Assembly (NCBI GenBank): GCA_029339505.1
Contig: JAQISU010000026.1
Coordinates: 731,501-795,500 of the forward strand
Source: Unio delphinus
Taxonomy: Eukaryota; Mollusca; Bivalvia; Unionida; Unionidae
Length of the DNA stretch: 64,000 bases
Direction: 5' to 3'
Below the pieces are notes generated by a model. The model saw nothing but the letters and a program-made list of their open reading frames with translations, did not search any database and was not told the origin of the DNA. Every line of letters starts with the position of its first letter. Position 1 is the first letter of the stretch. A program made the translations under genes and the position numbers. Below, piece after piece: positions 50,189 to 58,200 of the stretch.

Positions 50189-50473
50189 TTAATAAATCGT
50201 TCCTGGTAGTCTTAGACCCTTTCCGCTGTACCACGAATACGGGGTTCCTGGTAGTCTTAGACCCTTTCCGCTGTACCACGAATACGGGGTTCCTGGTAGT
50301 CTTAGACCCTTTCCCTTTTTTTTATATCCTTTCCCAGTTGCTTTCTTTAGTGCCATTCCTGCTGCAGTACCAACGGCTCCTAACGCTGCCGCTTTAGCCA
50401 CCGCTGGGGCTGCTGCTGCAATCAATGCTGGAATCGCAGCTAACAACGGAAATATACCGCCTGTTTTAATCAT
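50189..50473 (-). CDS. hydrophobic/basic core peptide (pX-like)
   Basis: 94 residues. A GGIFPLLAAIPALIAAAAPA hydrophobic stretch (residues 5-30) is followed by a small-residue helix and a basic segment (GKGYKKKGKGLRLPG). The C-terminus holds three units of a 15-residue repeat (GKGLRLPGTPYSWYS), visible as 45-bp DNA repeats at about 50,199-50,325. Peptides of this type, hydrophobic then strongly basic, recall adenovirus pX and occur next to the capsid gene in related elements. The LPGTPxxxY motif also occurs at the start of the PLA2 protein at 60.4 kb. Its ATG overlaps the TGA of the upstream small gene (ATGA). Confidence 0.55.
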   Translation of the reverse strand: MIKTGGIFPLLAAIPALIAAAAPAVAKAAALGAVGTAAGMALKKATGKGYKKKGKGLRLPGTPYSWYSGKGLRLPGTPYSWYSGKGLRLPGTIY

Positions 50474-50697
50474 ATTTTTGATAGCAGCCGCAGAGAGAGT
50501 AATCTGAACACCCTTTTTGCTACTAGTGCATTATTGAAATGTTTCACCTGACGAGTTGTCAGCGATAGTTTATTTGCACCACCAGTCATTTGATTGGGTT
50601 TCAACGTGATTGTGGTTCCGCATTTTTTAGCTGATTCCGATTGCAATTTTTTTAATTGACCGGGAGTTAACGCAACACTAATAACACTATATGACAT
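50470..50697 (-). CDS. small conserved structural-region protein, possible frame break
   Basis: About 75 residues from ATG 50,697 (MSYSVISVALTPGQLKKLQS). It consists of short LT-x-x-Q-type repeats (VALTPGQLKKL, LKPNQM, LSLTTRQVKHF), which I recall from small proteins next to the capsid gene in related elements. There this unit often continues directly into the GG-hydrophobic segment that here starts the next gene. After VAK, at an A5G3 run near 50,515, the continuation in the minus-one frame looks more like the family than the present frame, which ends in a leucine-rich tail. A one-base deletion, an assembly error or programmed slippage are all possible. The longer upstream ATG at 50,748 overlaps the capsid gene and is unlikely. 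Confidence 0.5.
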   Translation of the reverse strand: MSYSVISVALTPGQLKKLQSESAKKCGTTITLKPNQMTGGANKLSLTTRQVKHFNNALVAKRVFRLLSLRLLSKI

Positions 50698-50715
50698 TAT
50701 ACATAATTGATTGAT

Positions 50716-50727
50716 TCTAAATCGTTT
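50716..50727 (-). promoter_or_regulatory. shared start-proximal motif AAACGATTTAGA (site 2)
   Basis: On the minus strand AAACGATTTAGA lies 19-30 nt before the ATG at 50,697. Near-identical motifs lie at similar distances before the major capsid gene (CGCGATTTAGA, 52,155-52,165) and the fibre-like gene (AAAAACGATTTTAGA, 49,712-49,725). Confidence 0.45.
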
Positions 50728-52135
50728 ACATGTTTTCCACTGGTGCATCTACCACTCTCATTCTTCCACCAACACCTTCAAGTAGCATTGATTTATCACT
50801 GAGAATGACAGCAACCGCTCTATAATCAGAAATAGCACCACGAGTCACATTAGCTCTAAAATGTATATCAACAACAGATTGTCTCATCAAATCGAGATGT
50901 TCCAGTGAGAAGTAATAGATTGGATACAGATTTTTAAAATCATATTGTGATATTTGCAAACCAGTATCCACATTTTGATCGCGTGCCATAAATGACAACA
51001 GACGATGATAAACTCGTGCAATATGATTTTCTGTGTAATTAAGTTGTATATCCTCGGATGGTTCCTGTTGGCCGTTTATTCTCAGTGAGACGTCTTTCAC
51101 ACCTAATTGATCAAATATCATATGAGTGAAACGTTGATCGCCAACTCGTGCGTTATCTTGTAACGCAATAAATACATGACGTGGCGCAGAAACGCCTTGT
51201 TTTGATGCTAGGTTCCAAGTGAATAACCCGTTGATATTTGATTGTTTAACATCTGTACTCACGGTTAGCCAACTTAGTAATGATTTTCCTCCTTGGTCCA
51301 TAAATGATAGTAATCGTCCTTCTGCGGTGATTGCTGGAGTCAACACTGGCATCCACAATGATATTTTTGTTAAATTGACTTTACCAGCATCAGCATTGGG
51401 ATTTGCAGCATCTGCTGGAATCCTCCAGATTGCGTCGTTATCATCACTTTTTCGTACAAGCGATACTGTATGCTTCGCCCCGTAGATAACTTTTCGGACG
51501 TTTCTACAGAATCCAAATATGTGATGCAGTGGAATCGCGCATAAAAATGATTTACGCGCTCCTTGCAACATTGAGTTTCGTGTTGCAGCTCCTAGATTGA
51601 AATTAGCATCGTTGTTTATAATCATATTCTCGACATCAGCATCACTATTATCACGTTTTTTTGGTCGTCTTACAACAAATGGATTTCCTCCAGCGGTATT
51701 CTTACCATCTTTTGCAAACATCATAGAGGGTCCTGCTGATCTTGTATAATCATCAGAATATCTCGCTAACCCGATTATTGTTGTAGCCACATCAACATCG
51801 CGATCTATCGACTCAATTTCTTTTCCATCAATGAGATATCTAGCACTCTCAAATAGCGCCATAATACCATTATTGACAAAACCGACTTGAGTACCATCTG
51901 GATACGGTGCTGGTACAGCAGTAGTATCAGCAGCTGTTACAAGTTCTCCTTCTACTTCAATAAACGCTTCACAGGGCAAAAAGTATTTACTGGTATCATG
52001 GACTTGAAGTTCAATTCTTGCTCGACTATTTGGGTCTATTGCATGATAGGCGTAATATTGATAATCGCGTACAGAATCATCCTTGCCAACTGGGGCATCT
52101 ATATCAAACGCTGGATCAGGTGACTGTTTGAACAT
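50726..52135 (-). CDS. major capsid protein, double-jelly-roll type (inferred fold)
   Basis: 469 residues. The N-terminus reads DSVRDYQYYAYHAIDPNSRA, then RIELQVHDTSKYFLPCEAFI and EVEGELV, followed by GFVNNGIMALFESARYLIDG and KEIESID. From memory this succession, with an early strand pair, a PCEAFIEVEG element and a VNNGIMALFE helix, matches the capsid protein of invertebrate Polinton-like and adinto-like elements. Length is in the expected range (about 450-650). Position and order beside protease, pVI-like and core genes support it. No internal stop or frameshift is seen, so this gene is intact. The start at 52,135 is the first in-frame ATG and lies about 20 nt after the shared CGATTTAGA motif. 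The fold is inferred; structure prediction would settle it. Confidence 0.75.
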   Translation of the reverse strand: MFKQSPDPAFDIDAPVGKDDSVRDYQYYAYHAIDPNSRARIELQVHDTSKYFLPCEAFIEVEGELVTAADTTAVPAPYPDGTQVGFVNNGIMALFESARYLIDGKEIESIDRDVDVATTIIGLARYSDDYTRSAGPSMMFAKDGKNTAGGNPFVVRRPKKRDNSDADVENMIINNDANFNLGAATRNSMLQGARKSFLCAIPLHHIFGFCRNVRKVIYGAKHTVSLVRKSDDNDAIWRIPADAANPNADAGKVNLTKISLWMPVLTPAITAEGRLLSFMDQGGKSLLSWLTVSTDVKQSNINGLFTWNLASKQGVSAPRHVFIALQDNARVGDQRFTHMIFDQLGVKDVSLRINGQQEPSEDIQLNYTENHIARVYHRLLSFMARDQNVDTGLQISQYDFKNLYPIYYFSLEHLDLMRQSVVDIHFRANVTRGAISDYRAVAVILSDKSMLLEGVGGRMRVVDAPVENM

Positions 52136-52154
52136 TTTATTCTATTTATCAGAG

Positions 52155-52165
52155 TCTAAATCGCG
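52155..52165 (-). promoter_or_regulatory. shared start-proximal motif CGCGATTTAGA (site 1)
   Basis: It lies 20-30 nt upstream of the major capsid protein ATG. It is one of three near-identical motifs placed at similar distances before structural genes (see 50,716 and 49,712) and is therefore a candidate late-promoter or initiator element. Confidence 0.45.
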
Positions 52166-52176
52166 ATTTTCCATTT

Positions 52177-52614
52177 TCATCGTCGTAGTTTTTTAAAGCC
52201 ACTTCCTGCTATCATATTTGCAATATTGCTTTGGTCGGGGGTTAAAGCCATCGACGCTAATTTTTCGTCTACTGCGTTATTTATAATTCTACTAACACTT
52301 GCAGGCATTTCCGCTGTAGATGGCAATGGTACCGGTTTCTTTTTTCGTCTCACTAATGATGTTATTTTATTCTTCGCAGTTGAAAACGCTTTTCCAGCAA
52401 AATCTCCAACAGCACTAATACCCTTATCACGAATAACATCAATTGCTTTCATTCCTAATTGTTTAGCCAACGGCATCACTTTTGGAGCCATTCTCGCAAA
52501 TAACCCTAAAATGGTATTGCCTAAACCATCTCCGTAGTATGCTCTATAAACCGGAAACCGTGAATTAACTACGTAGACGGGGGTTGGTTTATCATGATTG
52601 TAGTGTATGATCAT
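52177..52614 (-). CDS. pVI-like minor capsid protein (candidate)
   Basis: 145 residues. A YYGDGLGNTILGLFARMAPK segment (about residues 26-45) is followed by a PLAKQLGMKAIDVIRDKG helix, an AVGDFAGKAFSTAKNKIT segment and the basic RRKKK cluster. A C-terminal helix and a GSGFKKLRR tail end it. The G-x-G-[IL]-G...F....P....K......D pattern is one I recall from small proteins next to the capsid gene in related elements, compared by others to adenovirus pVI/pX. Membrane-active or DNA-bridging roles would be inference. The 33 bp around and upstream of its ATG are identical to those of the next gene upstream (53,524). Confidence 0.5.
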   Translation of the reverse strand: MIIHYNHDKPTPVYVVNSRFPVYRAYYGDGLGNTILGLFARMAPKVMPLAKQLGMKAIDVIRDKGISAVGDFAGKAFSTAKNKITSLVRRKKKPVPLPSTAEMPASVSRIINNAVDEKLASMALTPDQSNIANMIAGSGFKKLRR

Positions 52615-52644
52615 TATTTGAAATCAGAAACAATTTTTCAATTG
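52612..52644 (-). promoter_or_regulatory. 33-bp leader block shared by two genes (copy 1)
   Basis: The 33 bases 52,612-52,644 (plus strand CATTATTTGAAATCAGAAAC then AATTTTTCAATTG) are identical to 53,522-53,554. In both places the first three bases are the ATG of a minus-strand gene, so the block is a common 5' leader or promoter. Confidence 0.7.
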
Positions 52645-52699
52645 ACTTTTCAATTCAGTCACTATGATACCCACTTTCCACTAACTCGCCAATGAAATC

Positions 52700-53524
52700 T
52701 CAATATGTGCTGATATCCATGATACCACCCTGAAATAATCGTCTACAGATATCAGCTGCTTCATTAATTATTTCCGGTGAGTTATTTCCGGCTCGGAACC
52801 CTCCTACAAGAACCTCTAATCGTGATATATCACTGAGAACACTACCAGGACATGAAACGCTAGCGTTTCCAACTAGACCACTCCCCAGAAATTTCTTCTC
52901 ATCGTATGGCTGTCTTATTTGGAGTTGAAATTTTCTCTTGAAGTCTCTGTATTCCTTCATCCTTCTGTCTAAAATCCCAGTATTTATTTCATACACTATA
53001 TCAGCCCATTCATTATGTGACATTCTATAATTCGAATAATTGTCCGTGAAAAACTTCTCTTGTGAATCATAGCTGTTAGCAGCGAATTCACCTAAATTGT
53101 CTATATCCTCGTTGAGAATTTGTTGTTTAGCGCTCTCGGTAAATATAATTGATTTAGGTAGTCCACTAACTAGTTCTTCCTGAAATCCTTTAAATTTTCG
53201 TTCTGAAGCAGTTGATATATCCTGAGGAAAAGATTGCAAGGATTTTTTTGTTTGTTTAGTTCTTTTTGCTATTTTTTCTAACACAGGAATAAGACCCTCT
53301 TCTTTTCTTTTACCGTCAGGATCATCTCCCAGTATAGCACGCTCTATCTCCTTCGTTGCTGTGGTTACTGGTTTAAACAATTCTTCAGATCCCGCAGCAA
53401 AATCAGTCTGAAGACTCTGTCGTTGTTGTAGTTTATTCCGTACAGAGTCACGAATTGGTACAAATCTCCTGATTGCATCCAGTCGTTCACGAGCCAATCG
53501 GGTTGTTAATGCTTCATTGACCAT
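52700..53524 (-). CDS. conserved-type protein of unknown function (274 aa)
   Basis: 274 residues, largely helical and charged: RLARERLDAIRRFVPIRDSV at the start, KKSLQSFPQDISTASE in the middle and a C-terminal part with KKFLGSGL, RLEVLVGGFRAGNNSPEIIN and a closing CRRLFQGGIMD. The C-terminal GSGL...RLxxLxxGxxAGNNSxExxNE pattern is one I recall in uncharacterised proteins of related elements, located just upstream of the pVI-like gene. There is no catalytic motif. A core or scaffold role is possible but not shown. It shares its 33-bp leader with the following gene, so the two are probably expressed together. Confidence 0.55.
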   Translation of the reverse strand: MVNEALTTRLARERLDAIRRFVPIRDSVRNKLQQRQSLQTDFAAGSEELFKPVTTATKEIERAILGDDPDGKRKEEGLIPVLEKIAKRTKQTKKSLQSFPQDISTASERKFKGFQEELVSGLPKSIIFTESAKQQILNEDIDNLGEFAANSYDSQEKFFTDNYSNYRMSHNEWADIVYEINTGILDRRMKEYRDFKRKFQLQIRQPYDEKKFLGSGLVGNASVSCPGSVLSDISRLEVLVGGFRAGNNSPEIINEAADICRRLFQGGIMDISTY

Positions 53525-53554
53525 TATTTGAAATCAGAAACAATTTTTCAATTG
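53522..53554 (-). promoter_or_regulatory. 33-bp leader block shared by two genes (copy 2)
   Basis: It is identical to 52,612-52,644 and covers the ATG and leader of the 274-residue protein gene. The core CAATTTTTCAAT is repeated once more 15 bp further upstream (about 53,560-53,571). Confidence 0.7.
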
Positions 53555-53614
53555 CAAAACAATTTTTCAATCCGACCTAACACCATCGTGGAAGTGTTAA
53601 GGGCGTTATCATTG

Positions 53615-53669
53615 ATGAAGGAAGTGTGGAAATTGTATATAAAAATAAATAATACCACACTTCCTTCAT
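53615..53669. repeat. 15-bp perfect hairpin
   Basis: The arms ATGAAGGAAGTGTGG and CCACACTTCCTTCAT are separated by 25 nt of AT-rich sequence. Confidence 0.9.
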
Positions 53670-53789
53670 TCTATTTTGATCAATCTGAACCGTCCATCAA
53701 TTTTTATTCAGTGTGAAATATTTTCACTGTTTTTGACATTATCAATCAAAAAATGCTAAAAAAAATTAAAATCTCTATGAGGGACGGTC

Positions 53790-53862
53790 ACAATCAAATA
53801 ATGATAAATAGTCGGTCAATCAAATAATGATAAATGGACGGTCACAATCAAATAATGATAAA
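53790..53862. repeat. three iteron-like direct repeats
   Basis: CAATCAAATAATGATAAAT occurs three times with 26-27 bp spacing, each preceded by a GGTCA-type base pattern (GGTCACAATC or GGTCAATC). Confidence 0.9.
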
Positions 53863-53869
53863 TGGTCAA

Positions 53870-54271
53870 TCAAAATTGTTCATTTTCTTGAATTAACGCC
53901 CGTAGGTTTCTGACTTTAGAATTAATCTCCTTTTTCAATTCGTATTCGTACCCCAATTCTTTTCGTATTCGTTCTACGATGGTATACAATGGAGCGAACA
54001 CACTTACGTCACTGGAAAATGCGAGAGAGTCCTTAATAGAATTCTGAATTCTTTTGATGAGCGCATACTTCTTTGGTAGCATATACTTGTTAGTGCTAAC
54101 TCCGTATTCAATATCCTGAAAATCAGACATGATTTGATCAGGATTTAACCCATCTGATAGTTCAATATCCCAACTTTTCAATTTTGAAATCTCGGATAAA
54201 ATGCTATTCATGTTTTCAGAATTCATTATTCTATAATAATGATATATTTCTAAATGAAAAATATGACGCAT
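53870..54271 (-). CDS. unknown small protein (133 aa)
   Basis: Not recognised. The likely protein starts at the internal ATG at 54,226 (MNSENMNSILSEISKLKSWD), since the first 15 residues of the longer frame are hydrophobic/aromatic and overlap the upstream gene. It is mainly helical and charged, with SDFQDIEYGVSTNKYMLPKK and a C-terminal KKEINSKVRNLRALIQENEQ helix. The ATG at 54,271 would overlap the TAA of the nuclease gene by one base. Confidence 0.5.
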   Translation of the reverse strand: MRHIFHLEIYHYYRIMNSENMNSILSEISKLKSWDIELSDGLNPDQIMSDFQDIEYGVSTNKYMLPKKYALIKRIQNSIKDSLAFSSDVSVFAPLYTIVERIRKELGYEYELKKEINSKVRNLRALIQENEQF

Positions 54272-54765
54272 TAGACGTAACTAAATCGAATTTTCTGTCC
54301 AGTCCCCTTTGAAATAGCCGATCGATAAACCTCCTCTGCAACTTTTCGTACTGAGGCTCTACAAATATCGAAATACTTGCCGGCTTCATATAATGATTGA
54401 AATATTTTTTCTTCGTTAGTTGTTGTATTCAAAGATTTTACTGGTCTCGCTTTTTTTGAACAAGTGCCAGTCTTTCCTCGTTTGGTATTCTCACTTTGTG
54501 TGATAGCCTGCAGATTTGATAAAGAATTGTTTTTCGGATTAGAATTGATATGATCAATAACAAAATCATCCTCGATCAATCCATAAAAACATTCAAATAC
54601 GAAACGATGATTGAGATAAGTTTTCTTTCCCTTAACAGTGAACACCAAGTACCCTTGATTATTCACAGAACCAACTGGTTTCTTCAGTCTGCGGTTTCTT
54701 ACAACACCATCACTGGATGCTTCATAATTTGTGATCACAGGGTGTTGTCTGAATTCTTGGTTCAT
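54271..54765 (-). CDS. HNH endonuclease with NUMOD-type domains (homing-type)
   Basis: 164 residues. The N-terminus (YEASSDGVVRNRRLKKPVGS) resembles a NUMOD4 DNA-binding motif. Next comes KKTYLNHRFVFECFYG and the HNH core VIDHINSNPKNNSLSNLQAI (Asp71-His72, Asn80, Asn84), then the SENTKRG ending typical of these enzymes. The C-terminal part (FQSLYEAGKYFDICRASVRK) resembles the NUMOD1 helix-turn-helix. Such free-standing nucleases are common in phages and large DNA viruses and usually act as selfish homing enzymes. It is not a standard gene of this element class, so it is probably a cargo insertion between the zinc protein and the 133-residue protein. Confidence 0.85.
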   Translation of the reverse strand: MNQEFRQHPVITNYEASSDGVVRNRRLKKPVGSVNNQGYLVFTVKGKKTYLNHRFVFECFYGLIEDDFVIDHINSNPKNNSLSNLQAITQSENTKRGKTGTCSKKARPVKSLNTTTNEEKIFQSLYEAGKYFDICRASVRKVAEEVYRSAISKGTGQKIRFSYV

Positions 54766-54779
54766 TCGTATACATAATA

Positions 54780-55202
54780 CTATTGTTTGTCTAATTCATC
54801 GTTTGGTTTAATGATAAATCTTTCGATGTAGTCTTGAGGAGTTCTTATGATTTTATCCTTGATACTGACTTTGTCAGTGTCAAGGATACTGACTTTATCA
54901 GTGTCAGCGTCAGGGACTTTGTCAGCGTCAGGGTCAAAATTTCTGATTGATTGTCCATTTTTTATTCTTTTATCATAATAACGCTTCAACTCCCTGTATC
55001 GCTTACCACCGCAATTTAGACACAACTGAGATTTTCCCCTGACCCCAACTCCACATAGAATACAAGGTAACGGACCAAGGCTTCCACGACGATAGCTTTG
55101 CATATGATACCCACAGAACTCATTTCTGCATGATTTGTTACATGGGTTTATTGATCCAATCATAAGCCACTTGCAGTGATTCATTATATAAAAATCTTTC
55201 AT
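54780..55202 (-). CDS. zinc-binding protein with two Cys clusters
   Basis: 140 residues from ATG 55,202; the ATG at 55,184 (MNHCKWLMIGS) is an alternative and more family-like start. Cluster one is Cys10, Cys21, Cys25, Cys30 and His33 (CKWLMIGSINPCNKSCRNEF). Cluster two is Cys47-Cys50 and Cys61-Cys64 (CILCGVGVRGKSQLCLNCGG). Both look like zinc ribbons or knuckles. A basic stretch follows, then an acidic repeat (DTDKVSILDTDKVS) visible in the DNA at 54,855-54,930. Its role is unknown; the setting, divergent from the replication gene, suggests a regulatory protein. Start codons of the two divergent genes lie within about 25-45 bp. Confidence 0.6.
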   Translation of the reverse strand: MKDFYIMNHCKWLMIGSINPCNKSCRNEFCGYHMQSYRRGSLGPLPCILCGVGVRGKSQLCLNCGGKRYRELKRYYDKRIKNGQSIRNFDPDADKVPDADTDKVSILDTDKVSIKDKIIRTPQDYIERFIIKPNDELDKQ

Positions 55203-55226
55203 TTAAATGCTTGTTTTAATTATAGC

Positions 55227-58200
55227 ATGAGGGAATTAAGGAGAACGCCTTCGAAAAATGCTGATAAGGAGTTTAAGAGATTATTCAAAATCAATCCTAG
55301 ATTTAATCTCGATAGACCCAAAAAACGTCCAATAGACGGAAACATGAAAGAGTTTAAGAGATTATTAAAAATCAATCCTAGATTTAATCTCGATAGACCC
55401 AAAAAACGTCCAATAGACGGAAATATGAAAGAGTTTAAGAGATTATTAAAAATCAATCCTAGATTTAATCTCGATAAACCCAAAAAACGTCCAAGAGACG
55501 GAAATATGAAAGAGTTTAAGAGATTATTGAAAATCAATCCTAAATTTAATATCGATAGACCCAAAAAACGTAACAAGAGATTATTGAAAATCAATCCTAG
55601 ATTTAATCTCGATAAACCCAAAAAACGTCCAAGAGACGGAAATATGAAAGAGTTTAAGAGATTATTGAAAATCAATCCTAAATTTAATCTCGATAAACCA
55701 AAAAAAACGTCCAAGAGATTACCCTGGAAAGATGCTCAATTCAATCTCGATATAGTTTCTAATACACCAAAGAATACAATTCTTGATAAAGCCATGATTA
55801 GTAAAATCAGAGACTGTTTTAATGAATTCAAGCGTGATGGAGCATCTTATTGTTGGTCAACATTTCGAATTGATGGTGTTGTTGATGCTACCATGAGTGA
55901 TGAAAAAGCAGCAGTGATAATTTCACGTGTTGGGGAAAAACGGCATTTTTTCCGAATCAAATTCATTATCGAAGTCGATGGTAAATGGATTATTAGGGAT
56001 AAATTTGAACCAATCCTCAAGAATAAAAAAGCTGTCATTGTGAGTAGAGATTCCAAACCAGGAATTCTAACCGGAATCGATAAGCCATACTACGAAAGAT
56101 CTTATCCCGTAACAGCAATGGTTTATGGGATATATCCGTTAAATGATAAACCCGATATCGCAAAACTAGCTCCTATGAAATATTCTAGTTCACTGAATTG
56201 TGTAGCAGAACGAATAATAGAACACTTCACAAATGCGTCCCGGGGGAATGAACTAACTGATCTAAGACGAAAAAAAATAACCGAGTGGGAATTAACGGTA
56301 AAACAGCACGGTGCAAAGATTTCTGATATAGCTAAATTAGAAGCATCATTAAAATTCCCAATATCAGTAACAACAATAACCGGAGAAGTATTATACGAAC
56401 CGAAATATCAATCGCGAGGAGCCCCAATACAGATTATTGATCATAACAAACACGCGTGGACACCTGCGGTAACAATATTTCCACGAGAACGAACCGTGAG
56501 ATATATCCCCAAGGAGTTCGTCGGGGATGTTTTCTATGAAGAGAGATTATTTGATGCTATTCATGCGTTGTGTAAGGATGATCCTGTGTCAGTGTGGCTA
56601 CTTAGAAGTGATGAAGAATTCGATCAATTTGTAAAACCAAATGGTGAATTATATCGCATTGAAGAATTAGATAACAGAATGAGAAAAATCGCTAGTGATT
56701 TTTCACCGGAGAATTCCCATGAAAAACTACTCACGGATAGTTTTACTATTCCATCAGTGGTAGCTCACTTCGCAAGAGAAAAAAACTCATGGCGTCCAAC
56801 ACGAAGTGATTTTCTTGAGGATGTTAAATTGAGTTGCGTCGAATTCGGTCATAGAGGACTGTGGAATACGAAATACTCACGTGATGGTATGATTTCAATT
56901 GATATATCCGCGTGTTATCCCGGAAGTTTTCTCGGATATGGGGAATGTGCTGAGTACTTCAAACGATTTGGACACCCCACGCATGAAATGACTCGTGTTG
57001 CGATTAATGGACCATTGCCTGATTTTGATTTAACCGGATTCGCTCGTGTGATATCATTCGAATTAGCTACAGGGTTACATCCGTGTAGTTATGTTTGGCT
57101 CGGTAGACACCTATCTGAAAAACACTGGATGCCAATAGTGCTATTGAGATATATGATTGATTGTGGTATGCTAATATCGTTGATTGTTTCCGAGGCTATT
57201 ATATGCTATCGAGCTCAGAAAGAAGTTTGGCTACCACAACCCGATCTAGATAGAATAATCAACGAACTACGAAAACAGTTTCCAGATTTCAGTGAAGAAG
57301 AAATCATGAATCGGTCTAAGAAGTTATTTGAAATTAAAAAAGAACAAGCAAAAGATCTCGGAAGAAGAATAATCGGTAAATTTACCCAGGGTGGACGATA
57401 CGACAACGCAAAATACTCTTCGCGGTTGATCATAGATGTCGCTGAATACGATTTTATTGTAGCAGATTTAATCAAACAGGGAAAACTTGTATCCCGTAAG
57501 GATGCTTTTCTATCCAATGGTGAGAAATTAGGTACGGTTGTTACCTACTGTGATGGATATAATTCCCAGTACACACATTTGAGAAGTTCAATGCTAGCCT
57601 ATGCTTCTATTAATCTATTTTCGATGATAAATAGATTTCCTAATACCGCGGTTAGAGTGGCCACTGATTCGATGTATATACACAATAAGTACAAATCAGC
57701 TGTAGCGGCATTCACAGATCCCGAAGAAAATTGGGGGCGTTGGCGATTTAAAAAGGAGATGCTACATGAGTATTGTGAATCCGCAGACGTTGCCATGGAT
57801 GATAAATATCTTTGTTGTAACCGTATTGAAATTCAATCAGAACTTTCTAATGCACCACCGGTATCTGATCCAATATGTAGATATAAGACAGTTTATTTAA
57901 ACGGTTGTGGTGGGTCAGGAAAGACAACTCGTGCAATTGAATTATTTTGTCGGTCAACCATGATTGTGCTAACACCGACTCACAGACTCGCCAGAGAGAT
58001 GATACAGCGAGGGGTAAATGCCTGTACTTATCACAGTGTTTTTCGATGGAAAGGTGACAAATGGACTCCTGAGCGTATGGGTGATAAATTCATTCCTGAA
58101 ATCATAATTTGGGATGAAATATGCACAGTGTCATTAGATGTATTACAAACATTTCTCGAGTGGTTGTTAAACAAAAACACAAAAGTCGTCATGTGCGGGG

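Larger units (their letters stand above)
53555..53869. other. largest gene-free region of the viral element
   Basis: It contains a perfect 15-bp inverted repeat (ATGAAGGAAGTGTGG at 53,615-53,629, complement at 53,655-53,669) around a 25-nt AT-only-like loop. Three direct repeats of CAATCAAATAATGATAAAT follow at about 53,791, 53,817 and 53,844. It is a candidate replication origin or control region; no coding potential is supported. Confidence 0.6.

Noticed and set aside
50169..50279. N-terminal extension of the protease with VQRKGSKTTRN repeats
   Set aside because: These codons are the other reading frame of the core-peptide repeats; the protease domain begins at the ATG at 50,168.
55220..55714. 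164-codon minus-strand ORF with LGLSRLNLGLIFNNLL repeats
   Set aside because: Antisense shadow of the 81-bp repeats in the polymerase-like/helicase gene.
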